DNA of 64,000 nt from Oscillospiraceae bacterium (GTDB lineage Bacteria; Bacillota; Clostridia; Oscillospirales; Oscillospiraceae): the NCBI GenBank assembly GCA_022846095.1, contig AP025583.1:682001-746000 (forward strand), given 5' to 3'. Under the pieces are notes generated by a model. That model had not been told where the DNA came from, did no database searches, and was given only the letters and a program-made list of their open reading frames with translations. How positions within the stretch are numbered: the stretch's first letter is position 1; each line of letters starts with the position of its first letter. Both the position numbers and the translations under genes were made by a program. Positions 23,847 to 30,565 of this stretch are shown one piece after another.

Positions 23847-24379
23847 GAGATTTTTTGGAGGAGCTGCTGGACGGGCAGGAGGACGAGACGCGGGAGGCCC
23901 CCGCCCGTTGGGAGGAGCCCCCCGTGGTGCTGCGCAGGCGGGGGGCGCGGGGGGAGGCGGGGGAGGCCGGGACAGAGGGCGGCTTGCCCCGGCCCCCGTG
24001 GATCGCCGCGGCGGCGCGGGGAGAAGAGACCCCCCATACCCGCCCGGAGGGCCGTGGGGGGCGCGGTGTGGAGGCGGAGCAGACGGAAGCCGCCCGCCGG
24101 GGCGCGGCGGAGGACGCGGAGCCTGCCGCAGCGGGCGGCGGCGGGCAGGTGTGGGCGCCGGCCCCGGCGGTTCCGGGGGTAGGGACGGGGGCGGAGGGGC
24201 TGTATCGGAGGCTGCTGCGCACCGGGCGGGCCGCGGGCTATGTGCGCCGGGATATGGGAGCCGCAGCCCTTTCCCACCACGGGACGGGGGAGCGTGGCCC
24301 GGCGCTGGGGGCCGCGGAGCTGGACTTGATTTTTCAGCGGGACGCCCGGCGCTATGACGGCGGGTTTCCGCTTTACTAG
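23843..24379 (+). CDS. Unknown 178-residue protein at the tape-measure position
   Basis: The ATG overlaps the previous stop (ATGA). The first 115 residues are acidic and rich in Gly, Ala, Pro and Glu, with no visible fold; the last 60 contain EGLYRRLLRTGRAAGYV and the ending FQRDARRYDGGFPLY, which look folded and possibly conserved. In PBSX and all related contractile phages this position holds the tape-measure gene of many hundreds of residues. Either this is a drastically shortened tape measure, giving a tail of only a few tens of nanometres, or it is a different assembly factor and the tape measure has been lost. No motif identifies its function. Confidence 0.6.
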   Translation: MRDFLEELLDGQEDETREAPARWEEPPVVLRRRGARGEAGEAGTEGGLPRPPWIAAAARGEETPHTRPEGRGGRGVEAEQTEAARRGAAEDAEPAAAGGGGQVWAPAPAVPGVGTGAEGLYRRLLRTGRAAGYVRRDMGAAALSHHGTGERGPALGAAELDLIFQRDARRYDGGFPLY

Positions 24380-24393
24380 AGGGAGGCGGCAGG

Positions 24394-24963
24394 ATGCGGC
24401 TGGGCGCGATGCGCTACAAGGACTATGTATGGCCCCACAACCCCAGGGTATACACCATCGACTACGAGCGGGGCATGGCGGTGCAGAAGATCCCTTTCGG
24501 GCGCTACCGGCTCCAGGATCTGGGGCCCACCAGGCGGGTGATGCGGGGCGAGGGGGAGTTCGTGGGCCCCACGGCCTACGAGGAGTTTAAAAAGCTGGCC
24601 TCGGTCTTTTACGGGGAGGGGCCGGGGATGCTGGTGCACCCGGTATGGCAGAGCGCCAGCGCCTACTTCGCCGAGCTCTCCCTGCGGCAGGAGCCCAGGG
24701 CGGACTACGTGCGCTACGCCTTCGCCTTTTGGGAGGATTTTGCGGCACAGGAGAGCGCCCTGCGCCCGGTGGAGCCGGCGCAGGGGGAGCAGGACGCAGG
24801 GGCGGCCGGGCGGGGGGCGCAGTACCACACGGTGGCGCGGGGGGAGACCCTCTGGGGCATCGCGGCGGAGTACGGGATAAGCCTGACCGGCCTCATCGCC
24901 CTGAACCCCCAGATCAAAAACCCCAACCTTATTTTGGTGGGGGAGAAGGTGCGGGTGAAGTGA
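24394..24963 (+). CDS. xkdP: LysM-domain tail protein, XkdP type
   Basis: The 189-residue protein has an N-terminal domain of about 110 residues (WPHNPRVYTIDYERG..., beta-rich) and a C-terminal LysM module at residues 144-189 with GETLWGIAAEYG, LNPQIKNPN and VGEKVRV. XkdP-like proteins link the tail tube to the baseplate hub, and the LysM may bind peptidoglycan or serve assembly. An AGAGGGAGG site lies before the ATG. It overlaps the next gene by one base (TGATG). Confidence 0.85.
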   Translation: MRLGAMRYKDYVWPHNPRVYTIDYERGMAVQKIPFGRYRLQDLGPTRRVMRGEGEFVGPTAYEEFKKLASVFYGEGPGMLVHPVWQSASAYFAELSLRQEPRADYVRYAFAFWEDFAAQESALRPVEPAQGEQDAGAAGRGAQYHTVARGETLWGIAAEYGISLTGLIALNPQIKNPNLILVGEKVRVK

Positions 24964-25901
24964 TGAACTGCGTGCTGACGGGGTACGACGGGGCGCAGTA
25001 CGCCCTGCCCGCGCCCCTGGAGTGGCGCTTCCGCTACGGCTCCGGCACCCCCTGCGACAGCTTCGAGCTGGTGTGCCCCTGGGGGCCGGGGCTGGACGAG
25101 CGGCTGTCGGCGGCCACCCGGTTCTCGGCGGAGGAGGACGGCGAGCGGCGGTTCACCGGGGTGGTGGACGAGTACGCCTGCACCTGGGACGGGCGGGGCG
25201 GGACGCTGGCGATCTCGGGCCGGGGGCTGGCCGCGCTGCTGCTGGACAATGAGGCGGTGGGGCAGGAGTACCAGGTGGCCACGCTGGACGACATCCTGCG
25301 GGATCACGTGGCGCCCTACGGCATCGAGACGGCGGCGCGCGTGCCGCTGCCCGCCGTGGCCGGCTTCGCCCCGGCGGCGGGGAGCAGCGAGTGGCAGGTG
25401 CTCTACGACTTCGCCCGCTACCACGGGGGCGTGGAGCCCCGCTTCGACCGGCTGGGGCGGCTGGTGGTGGCCCCCTGGCCGGACGGGGCGCGGCGCGTGC
25501 TGGACGCCCGGACCGGGTGCACGGAGATCTCCTTCCGGGACAGGCGGTACGGGGTGCTCTCCGAGGTGCTGGTGCGGGACCGGACCACGTTGGCGGTGCA
25601 GCGGGTGGCGGACGGGGACTTCCTGGGGCAGGGGGGCATGTGCCGCCGCGTGCTGACCATGCCGGGGCGGAGCAGCTACCAGGCCATGCGCTACAGCGGG
25701 GCCTACCAGCTCTCCCGGTCGGCGGAGGGGCGGCACAGGCTGGAGGTGCGTGTGCCCGGGGCCTTCTGCGCCTGGCCGGGGGATGTGTTCGAGGTGCGCC
25801 TGGAGCGCCCCAGGATAGGCGGCGCGTGGCGGGTGCTGGAGAGCACCGCGGCGTGCGGCGCGCAGGGAGCAAGCACCAGGCTGAGTTTGGGGAAATGCTG
25901 A
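24963..25901 (+). CDS. xkdQ: Baseplate hub protein, XkdQ/gp27 type
   Basis: The 312-residue product resembles the late-control D/gp27 hub family: YGSGTPCDSFELVCPWG, RRFTGVVDEYACTWDG, the ISGRGLAALLLDNEA segment conserved in these hubs, and a later EVLVRDRTTLAVQ. Hub proteins form the trimeric centre of the baseplate below the tube. It lies between the LysM protein and the spike-position gene as in PBSX. No enzymatic domain is evident, so there is no sign of cell-wall hydrolase activity in the hub. Confidence 0.82.
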   Translation: MNCVLTGYDGAQYALPAPLEWRFRYGSGTPCDSFELVCPWGPGLDERLSAATRFSAEEDGERRFTGVVDEYACTWDGRGGTLAISGRGLAALLLDNEAVGQEYQVATLDDILRDHVAPYGIETAARVPLPAVAGFAPAAGSSEWQVLYDFARYHGGVEPRFDRLGRLVVAPWPDGARRVLDARTGCTEISFRDRRYGVLSEVLVRDRTTLAVQRVADGDFLGQGGMCRRVLTMPGRSSYQAMRYSGAYQLSRSAEGRHRLEVRVPGAFCAWPGDVFEVRLERPRIGGAWRVLESTAACGAQGASTRLSLGKC

Positions 25902-25915
25902 GAGGGGGAGCGGTT

Positions 25916-26311
25916 ATGTGGCTTTCGAGCCGGAGCCGGGAAGCGCGGGAACGGGAGAGCCCGGCGGAGGTGGGCAGCGTGACGCTGGCCGGGGGCGATC
26001 CCGCGGTGTGTACGAACAGGGAGCGGCGCGCGCTGCCCCTGTTTGGGCCGGGGGGCTACGCGTGGCGGCCGGGAAACGGGCAGCAGGTACTGGTGATCAA
26101 GACCGGCCCGGCGGGGGAATCCCCCTGCGTGGCCGGGGCCAGGTGCCCCGGCGTGGAGCTGGAGCCGGGGGAGGTGGCCATCTCCTCGGCGGGGGGCGCG
26201 CGGATCGTGCTGCGCAACGACGGGACGCTGGCGCTGGTGGGCGACGTGCTGATCAACGGCAGGCCGCCCCTGACCGGGGAGGCGCCGGATCAGCCGGAGG
26301 TAACCGCCTGA
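25916..26311 (+). CDS. Baseplate protein at the XkdR (DUF2577) position
   Basis: The 131-residue protein begins MWLSSRSREARERE and then shows a beta-rich part with WRPGNGQQVLVIK and a C-terminal ISSAGGARIVLRNDG and LVGDVLING pattern. The latter recalls the OB-fold/spike modules of gpV-like baseplate proteins that carry a repeated SxxGxxI strand motif. ATG at 25916 follows GAGAGGGGGAG. It overlaps the next gene by one base. Either a short membrane-piercing spike or an XkdR-like hub partner fits. Confidence 0.65.
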   Translation: MWLSSRSREARERESPAEVGSVTLAGGDPAVCTNRERRALPLFGPGGYAWRPGNGQQVLVIKTGPAGESPCVAGARCPGVELEPGEVAISSAGGARIVLRNDGTLALVGDVLINGRPPLTGEAPDQPEVTA

Positions 26312-26658
26312 TGGAGCTGATGCTGCGGGACGGGGACTACGTGCCCGACGGGCGGGGCGGCTTCCAACGGGTGGAGGGCGCGCAGGAGGTATTACAGCGG
26401 GTGCTGTGGAAGCTGAGCGTGCGGCGAGGGAGCTTCCCGCTCCTGCCCGGGCTGGGCAGCCGCCTGTACCTGCTGCCCAGGGAGAAGCCCTCCGTCCGGG
26501 CCGCCATGGCCCGGCAGTACGCCGCCGAGGCCCTGGCGGACGAGCCGGATTTGACGGTGACCGGGGCGGCCTGGGGCCGGGAGGACGCCGACGGGTGCGA
26601 TCTGGCGGTCTTTCTGGAGTGGCGCGGCGAAAGTCTGCGGGCGGACGTGAGGGTATAG
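26311..26658 (+). CDS. xkdS: Baseplate wedge protein, XkdS/DUF2634 (gp25-like)
   Basis: The 115-residue product has the gp25-type pattern: an N-terminal strand, VLQRVLWKLSVRRGSFPLLPG, LGSRLYLLPREKPS and a final DLTVTGAAW to EWRGESLRADVRV sheet. The short stretch around RGSFPLLPGLGSRL parallels the EPR-type core of gp25, which nucleates sheath attachment at the baseplate. The ATG overlaps the previous stop by one base (TGATG). A family C repeat follows immediately after the stop. Confidence 0.78.
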   Translation: MELMLRDGDYVPDGRGGFQRVEGAQEVLQRVLWKLSVRRGSFPLLPGLGSRLYLLPREKPSVRAAMARQYAAEALADEPDLTVTGAAWGREDADGCDLAVFLEWRGESLRADVRV

Positions 26659-26661
26659 GGG

Positions 26662-26713
26662 AAGGACCCCTCAGTCCGCAGCGCGGACGGCTCCCCTACA
26701 AGGGGAGCCGGGG
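26662..26713 (+). repeat. Palindromic repeat, family C, between two baseplate genes
   Basis: GACCCCTCAGTCCGCAGCGCGGAC followed by GGCTCCCCTACAAGGGGAGCC. All other neighbouring tail genes overlap or nearly touch, so this is an insertion; it abuts the ribosome site of the next gene. Confidence 0.85.
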
Positions 26714-26726
26714 AGGAGGAAGGGAC

Positions 26727-27785
26727 ATCAAGACAATCGAGGAGATTTACGGCCAGATGATGGCCGCGTTCCGGCAGGAGACCGGGATGGAGGCGGCCCA
26801 GACCAGCGATCTGGCGGTGCGGCTCTACGCGGTGGCGGCCCAGATCCAGGCCCTCTACGTCCAGGCGGACTGGGTGGGGCGGCAGTGCTTCCCCCAGAGC
26901 GCGGCGGGGGAGTTCCTGGACCGGCACGCGGCCCTTCGGGGGCTGGAGCGGCGGGCGGCAAACCGGGCGGAGGGGGTGCTCCGGTTTTCCGTGGACGCGT
27001 CGGGGGGCGCGCAGCTGCGCATCCCCGCCGGGACGGTGTGCATGACGGCGGGGCTGGTGCGCTTTGAGACCACCCAGGACGCCGCCATCTACCCCGGCGA
27101 GCTCTACGCCGAGGCGCGGGCCCGGGCGGTGGAGCCGGGCACAGCGGGCAACGCGGCGGCGGGGGCCATTCTGACCATGGCGGTGGCCCCGGTGGGGGTG
27201 AGCCGGTGCGTCAACCCGGCGGCCTTTACCGGCGGCACGGACCGGGAGGAGGACGAGGCGCTGCGCACGCGGGTGCTGGAGACGTTTCGGCGGATGCCCA
27301 ACGGGGCCAACGCCGCCTTCTACCACCAGGGGGCGATGTCCTTCCCCCAGGTGGCCGGGGCCGCCGTAATCCCGCGGCCCCGGGGGGTGGGCTCGGTGGA
27401 CGTGGTGATCGCCACCTCCGCCGGCGTGCCCGACGGCGCGCTGCTGACCCAGGTGGCGGACTACTTCCAGAGCCGCCGGGAGATCGCCGTGGACGTACAG
27501 GTGAAGGCGCCCACGGTGCGCACCGTGGACGTGGTGCTCCAGGTGGCCCCGGCGGAGGGCTGGCGGCTGGAGGATGCGGCGGCGGCGGTACGGCAGGCGG
27601 TGGAGGCCCGCTTTGACGGCACGATGCTGGGCCGCAGCGTGCTGCGGGCCAGGCTGGTGGCCCTGGCCCTGGGCCTGCCGGGGGTGGCCAACTGCGCCGT
27701 GACCGCGCCGTCGGCCGACGTGGCGGTGGGGGCGGCGGAGCTGCCCCGGCTGGGCGTGCTCACGGTCACCGGGATGGAGGGCTAG
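26727..27785 (+). CDS. xkdT: Baseplate J-family protein, XkdT type
   Basis: A protein of about 352 residues with the gpJ/gp47 layout: N-terminal helix with TIEEIYGQMMAAF, FLDRHAALRGLERR, a middle RIPAGTVCMTAGLVRFET jelly-roll, then GTAGNAAAGAI, RRMPNGANAAFYHQGAM, and a C-terminal ferredoxin-like part with VVLQVAPAEGW. It builds the baseplate wedge ring. There is no ATG, GTG or TTG at the expected start: AGGAGGA (26714-26720) is ideally spaced for ATC at 26727, which fits the usual N-terminus; the next candidate is ATG at 26757, which would drop ten conserved-looking residues. The upstream repeat may have displaced the original start. Confidence 0.82.
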   Translation: MKTIEEIYGQMMAAFRQETGMEAAQTSDLAVRLYAVAAQIQALYVQADWVGRQCFPQSAAGEFLDRHAALRGLERRAANRAEGVLRFSVDASGGAQLRIPAGTVCMTAGLVRFETTQDAAIYPGELYAEARARAVEPGTAGNAAAGAILTMAVAPVGVSRCVNPAAFTGGTDREEDEALRTRVLETFRRMPNGANAAFYHQGAMSFPQVAGAAVIPRPRGVGSVDVVIATSAGVPDGALLTQVADYFQSRREIAVDVQVKAPTVRTVDVVLQVAPAEGWRLEDAAAAVRQAVEARFDGTMLGRSVLRARLVALALGLPGVANCAVTAPSADVAVGAAELPRLGVLTVTGMEG

Positions 27786-27787
27786 GC

Positions 27788-28360
27788 ATGGGGTACGGGA
27801 GCTATTTAAAGGAGCTGCTGCGGCCCATGGGGGTCTACCGCCTGGAGGGCAGCGTGGGCGGCGGGGAGCTGGCCTGTGTGGGCGCGGCCCTGGACGGCTG
27901 CGGCGGGGGCCTGGAGGAGCTGGAGCGGGAGATGCTGGTGTCCACCGCGCAGGACCGGGGGCTGGAGGCGGTGGAGGGGCTGCTCCGCCGCCGCCCCGTG
28001 GCCCAAGGGGCGCGGCGGCGCGGGGAGGCTTTGGCCGCGCTGCTGCGCATCGGCGGGGACAGCTTCACCCTCGACGCCATCAACGGCAACCTGAAGGGCT
28101 GCGGCCTGGACGCGGTGGCCAACGAGACGGGCCGGGCCGGGCGCGTGGAGGTGCGCTTCCCCGAGATCGCGGGCATCCCCCCGGAGTTTGAGGCCCTGCG
28201 GGAGATTATCGAGGATATTCTGCCCTGCCACCTGGAGCTCTCCTACGTGTTCCGCTACATCACGTGGGCGCGGATGGAGGCCCGCTTCGGCACCTGGGGC
28301 GGCGTGGAGGCCGGGGGATACGACTGGGAGAGCCTGGAGAAGCTGGTGGAGGAGGACTGA
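27788..28360 (+). CDS. xkdU: XkdU/YmfQ-family (DUF2313) tail protein
   Basis: The 190-residue protein follows XkdT as in PBSX. It has the family plan: N-terminal YLKELLRPMGVYRL, a helical middle with AQDRGLEAVEGLL, and a C-terminal alpha-beta part with FEALREIIEDILPCHLELSYVFRYITW and a Trp-rich ending. This family forms the outer part of the baseplate near the tail-fibre attachment. In PBSX the fibre genes come next; here the holin follows with no fibre. Confidence 0.82.
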   Translation: MGYGSYLKELLRPMGVYRLEGSVGGGELACVGAALDGCGGGLEELEREMLVSTAQDRGLEAVEGLLRRRPVAQGARRRGEALAALLRIGGDSFTLDAINGNLKGCGLDAVANETGRAGRVEVRFPEIAGIPPEFEALREIIEDILPCHLELSYVFRYITWARMEARFGTWGGVEAGGYDWESLEKLVEED

Positions 28361-28368
28361 TTCTGAGA

Positions 28369-28821
28369 ATGACGGACGGAGCGCAGGGCGCGAAGGGCCT
28401 GGCACTGGGCGCGCTGTCGGCGGCGGGGAGCCTGCTGGCAAACGCCCTGGGGGGCTGGGACGCGGCGTTACAGACCCTGCTGTGGCTGATGGCGGCGGAT
28501 TACGCGACCGGGATGGTGGTGGCCGGGGTGTTCCGCCGCTCGGGGAAGAGCGCGAGCGGCGCGCTGGACAGCCGGGCGGGGTTCAAGGGGCTGTGCCGGA
28601 AGGGGGCCATGCTGCTGCTGGTGCTGCTCGCCGTGCGGCTGGACGCCCTGGCGGGCGGCGGGCAGTACGCCAGGACGGCGGTGGTGCTGTTCTTTGCGGG
28701 CAACGAGGGACTCTCCATTTTGGAGAACCTGGGGCTGATGGGGGTGCCCTATCCCGCGTTTCTCAGGCAGGCGCTGGCGGTGCTGTTGGAAAAGGGCGGC
28801 AAAGGGCCGGAGGATCCGTAG
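28369..28821 (+). CDS. Phage holin (TcdE/phi29-type family)
   Basis: The 150-residue product has three hydrophobic segments (about residues 11-27, 34-56 and 85-105) and the family features WLMAADYATGMVVAG, SRAGFKGLCRKGAMLLLV and FAGNEGLSILENLGLMG. Such holins permeabilise the membrane for lysis or protein release. ATG at 28369 has a poor ribosome spacing, since the GGAGGA lies about 14 bases upstream, so a nearer non-AUG start is possible. No endolysin gene accompanies it, which is unusual. Its stop codon is inside the operon terminator. Confidence 0.88.
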   Translation: MTDGAQGAKGLALGALSAAGSLLANALGGWDAALQTLLWLMAADYATGMVVAGVFRRSGKSASGALDSRAGFKGLCRKGAMLLLVLLAVRLDALAGGGQYARTAVVLFFAGNEGLSILENLGLMGVPYPAFLRQALAVLLEKGGKGPEDP

Positions 28822-28840
28822 ATCCTCCGGCCCTTTGTCT
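28801..28840 (+). terminator. Terminator of the phage-like operon
   Basis: A perfect 16-bp stem, AAAGGGCCGGAGGATC (28801-28816) with GATCCTCCGGCCCTTT (28821-28836), loop CGTA, then GTCTGTC. The holin stop TAG lies in the loop and stem start. Confidence 0.88.
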
Positions 28841-28850
28841 GTCATAAAGG

Positions 28851-28920
28851 CGGGCGATTCGTGAATCGCCCCTACGGGGTTGGAGCAGCGGGCCGATGTG
28901 GGCATCGGCCCCTACGGTAC
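28851..28920 (+). repeat. Two adjacent palindromic repeats, family B
   Basis: GGGCGATTCGTGAATCGCCC then CTACGGGG, followed at 28889 by GGGCCGATGTGGGCATCGGCC then CCTACGG. Two cores of the same family sit side by side at the edge of the phage-like element. Confidence 0.85.
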
Positions 28921-28942
28921 GGGGATGGGGCGGATTGCTGGG

Positions 28943-29467
28943 CTATGCGTGGGCGTCCCCAAAGCCGCGGGAAAAGCGCTCCAGGACGGCCTGCGCCTGG
29001 GCGGCGGTCAGGGTGCCCTGGGGGTCCAGCAGCCCGCCGGGGGACCACTCGATCAGCCCGCAGGACGTGGCCCAGTACAGGGAGTCGTCCGCCCAGGGGG
29101 AGATGCCCTCGTTGTCGTTACAGAGCGACAGGCCCAGGGGGGCGCCGGTGTCCCGTCCCAGGTAGTTCCCCCAGCGGCGCAGGAGGACGGCGGCCTCCTC
29201 CCGGGTGATGGGGCGCTCCGGGGCAAACAGCCCGCCCCCGGTCCCGTTGGACAGGCCCAGGTCATGGGCCCAGCAGATCGCGGCGGCGCCGGGGGTGGCG
29301 GTATCCACGTCTGCGTAGTAGGGGTTCACCTCCCAGGGCACGCCCCCCGCCGACTGCCAGAGCAGGCCGGTAAAGGCGGCGCGGGAGAGCGGGGCCTCCT
29401 CCGCCCGGGCGGGGGTCAGGGGGAGCAGCAGGGCCAGGGCCAGCAGCAGCGCGGCGGGACGTCTCAT
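28943..29467 (-). CDS. Small secreted SLH-domain protein
   Basis: The 174-residue protein starts with a signal peptide (MRRPAALLLALALLLPL, cleavage around ARAEE). The rest contains two or three SLH-like modules: one around NPYYADVDTATPGAAAICWA with NGTGGGLFAPERPITREEAA, and one with GISPWADDSLYWATSCG and LDPQGTLTAAQAQAVL. With no other domain it may be a cell-wall-bound accessory protein. AAGGAGGCCCTGCC precedes the ATG. It converges on the phage-like operon and lies downstream of a HAAS pseudogene. Confidence 0.85.
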   Translation of the reverse strand: MRRPAALLLALALLLPLTPARAEEAPLSRAAFTGLLWQSAGGVPWEVNPYYADVDTATPGAAAICWAHDLGLSNGTGGGLFAPERPITREEAAVLLRRWGNYLGRDTGAPLGLSLCNDNEGISPWADDSLYWATSCGLIEWSPGGLLDPQGTLTAAQAQAVLERFSRGFGDAHA

Positions 29468-29521
29468 GGCAGGGCCTCCTTATCGATCCGGTGTTACCAG
29501 GAGGATACCATAAAAAGGAAA

Positions 29522-29874
29522 TTATGTCGGGGGAATCGTGTCGGATGGGAGCACGCTTACCCCGCCTACCCGGTCCAGGGTGTAGAGCAGGGCGCCGTCA
29601 GCGCCGTAAGCGCACACGTCCACCAGCTCCAGATCGTAGAGGCCGAAGCCGCCGGCATCGTCGGGCTGGGCGGTGTTGATCAGCCACACGCCGCCGGGTT
29701 GGGGAGAGGCCGGTCAACGTGCACAGCAGGGCGGCGGCGGTCGGGTCCAGACCGGAGAGGGACATGCCGTAGTGGGAGTCCCCCGGCCAGGTGTGCCCCA
29801 GATGAGGCGTGGGCGGGGCCGTAGGTCACGCGGCGGCAGACGGCGGCGCAGAAGTCTTCAAACGCGGGTGCCAT
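29522..29874 (-). pseudogene. Degenerate HAAS-domain gene
   Basis: The ATG at 29874 begins MAPAFEDFCAAVCRRVTYGP, similar to MTPKTFPDFCALVCVQLRF of the intact gene at 30562-31362, but the frame shifts soon after. Coding sense continues in another frame (HTWPGDSHYGMSLSGLDP, about 29710-29805) and again in the first frame group near the end (GGVWLINTAQPDDAGGFGLY and LYTLDRVGGVSVLP, ending at the TAA at 29522). At least two frameshifts and an internal deletion joined the HAAS start to a C-terminal piece resembling the membrane-anchored protein at 29900. Confidence 0.65.
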
Positions 29875-29899
29875 GGGATTGCCTCCTCTCTTCGGGCGT

Positions 29900-30565
29900 T
29901 CAGGATGAAAAGCCGTAGTCCCGGGCCCAGGATTCGGGGGCGGGCTGTTCGTAGATCAGCGCGCCCGAGGCGTCGTAGGCCCGCAGGCGGGCGTCCTCCC
30001 CGTCCAGGTGGTAGTCGCGCTCCTCACCGTAGGTGAGATAGTCCCCGGCCTTGACCTCGAAGAGGAAAAGCCGGTCGGCCACCCTGCTGGCCCTGGCGGT
30101 GACGAGGGTGTGGGCGTTGGTGTCGCCGCGGGCCATGGGCAAATCCACCTCCACCGCGTCCACGGCGGAGTCGGCGGTATAGACGGCGGCCAGGAACCAG
30201 GGGTTCGCCGCTCTAAGGGAATGGATGGACAGCAGGGTGAGGGGGCCGTCCGCTGACAGCGCCACCCCCTCGAACCGCCCACCCCGCCAGAACAGGCCCT
30301 CCCGGACGATTTCGCCCCAGGAGAGGCCGCCCTCCTGCCGGGCGATATAGACGGGGCCACGGAGGTTCCAGTCCTGCCCGTCCAGCGTGCAGAGCACCGC
30401 GCCGGGGCCAGTGAGGTTCTCCTGCTCCAGAGAGAGGTAGGCCCCCATCCGGGTCAGGTGGGGGAAGTCCAGCAAAATCAGCCAGAACAGCACCACCAGC
30501 AGCAGGGCTGCGAGCTCCAGCAGCAGGCGGGTTTTCCGGTTCATACGGGACCAGAGCCGTTTCAA
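29900..30565 (-). CDS. Membrane-anchored protein of unknown function
   Basis: The 221-residue protein has a basic N-terminus, one membrane segment (about residues 13-34, LLLELAALLLVVLFWLILL) and an extracytoplasmic beta-rich part with LCTLDGQDWNLRGPVYIA, TLLSIHSLRAANPWFLAAVY and YDASGALIYEQPAPESWA. The start ATG overlaps the stop of the upstream HAAS gene by four bases, so they are coupled and probably work together. I do not recognise the family. The C-terminal GALIYEQ region recalls the end of the neighbouring pseudogene. Confidence 0.7.
   Translation of the reverse strand: MKRLWSRMNRKTRLLLELAALLLVVLFWLILLDFPHLTRMGAYLSLEQENLTGPGAVLCTLDGQDWNLRGPVYIARQEGGLSWGEIVREGLFWRGGRFEGVALSADGPLTLLSIHSLRAANPWFLAAVYTADSAVDAVEVDLPMARGDTNAHTLVTARASRVADRLFLFEVKAGDYLTYGEERDYHLDGEDARLRAYDASGALIYEQPAPESWARDYGFSS

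Larger units (their letters stand above)
13985..28836 (+). mobile_element. Compact PBSX-type phage-like element lacking mobility genes
   Basis: Eighteen same-strand genes, most overlapping by 1-4 bases, run from small terminase to holin in the order of B. subtilis PBSX (xtmA-xtmB-xkdE/F/G...xkdU-holin). Present: packaging, portal, protease, decoration, capsid, connectors, sheath, tube, chaperone, baseplate hub and wedge, and holin. Absent: integrase, repressor, replication, a full-size tape measure, tail fibre and lysin. No att duplication was noticed. The base composition looks like the host. Structured repeats interrupt it after the terminase, portal and sheath genes. A domesticated DNA-packaging particle is a reasonable hypothesis; a degenerate prophage is the alternative. 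Confidence 0.85.

Noticed and set aside
24963-25901. Hub protein considered as carrying the cell-wall hydrolase
   Set aside because: No catalytic lysozyme or peptidase motif is visible in its 312 residues; it matches the plain XkdQ type.
13985-28836. Classification as a tailocin or type VI-like injection system
   Set aside because: Terminase, portal, prohead protease and capsid genes are present and look intact, so a DNA-containing head is encoded.
28943-29467. SLH protein considered as the missing lysin of the phage-like element
   Set aside because: It is on the opposite strand beyond the terminator and has only SLH-like modules, with no amidase or lysozyme motif.
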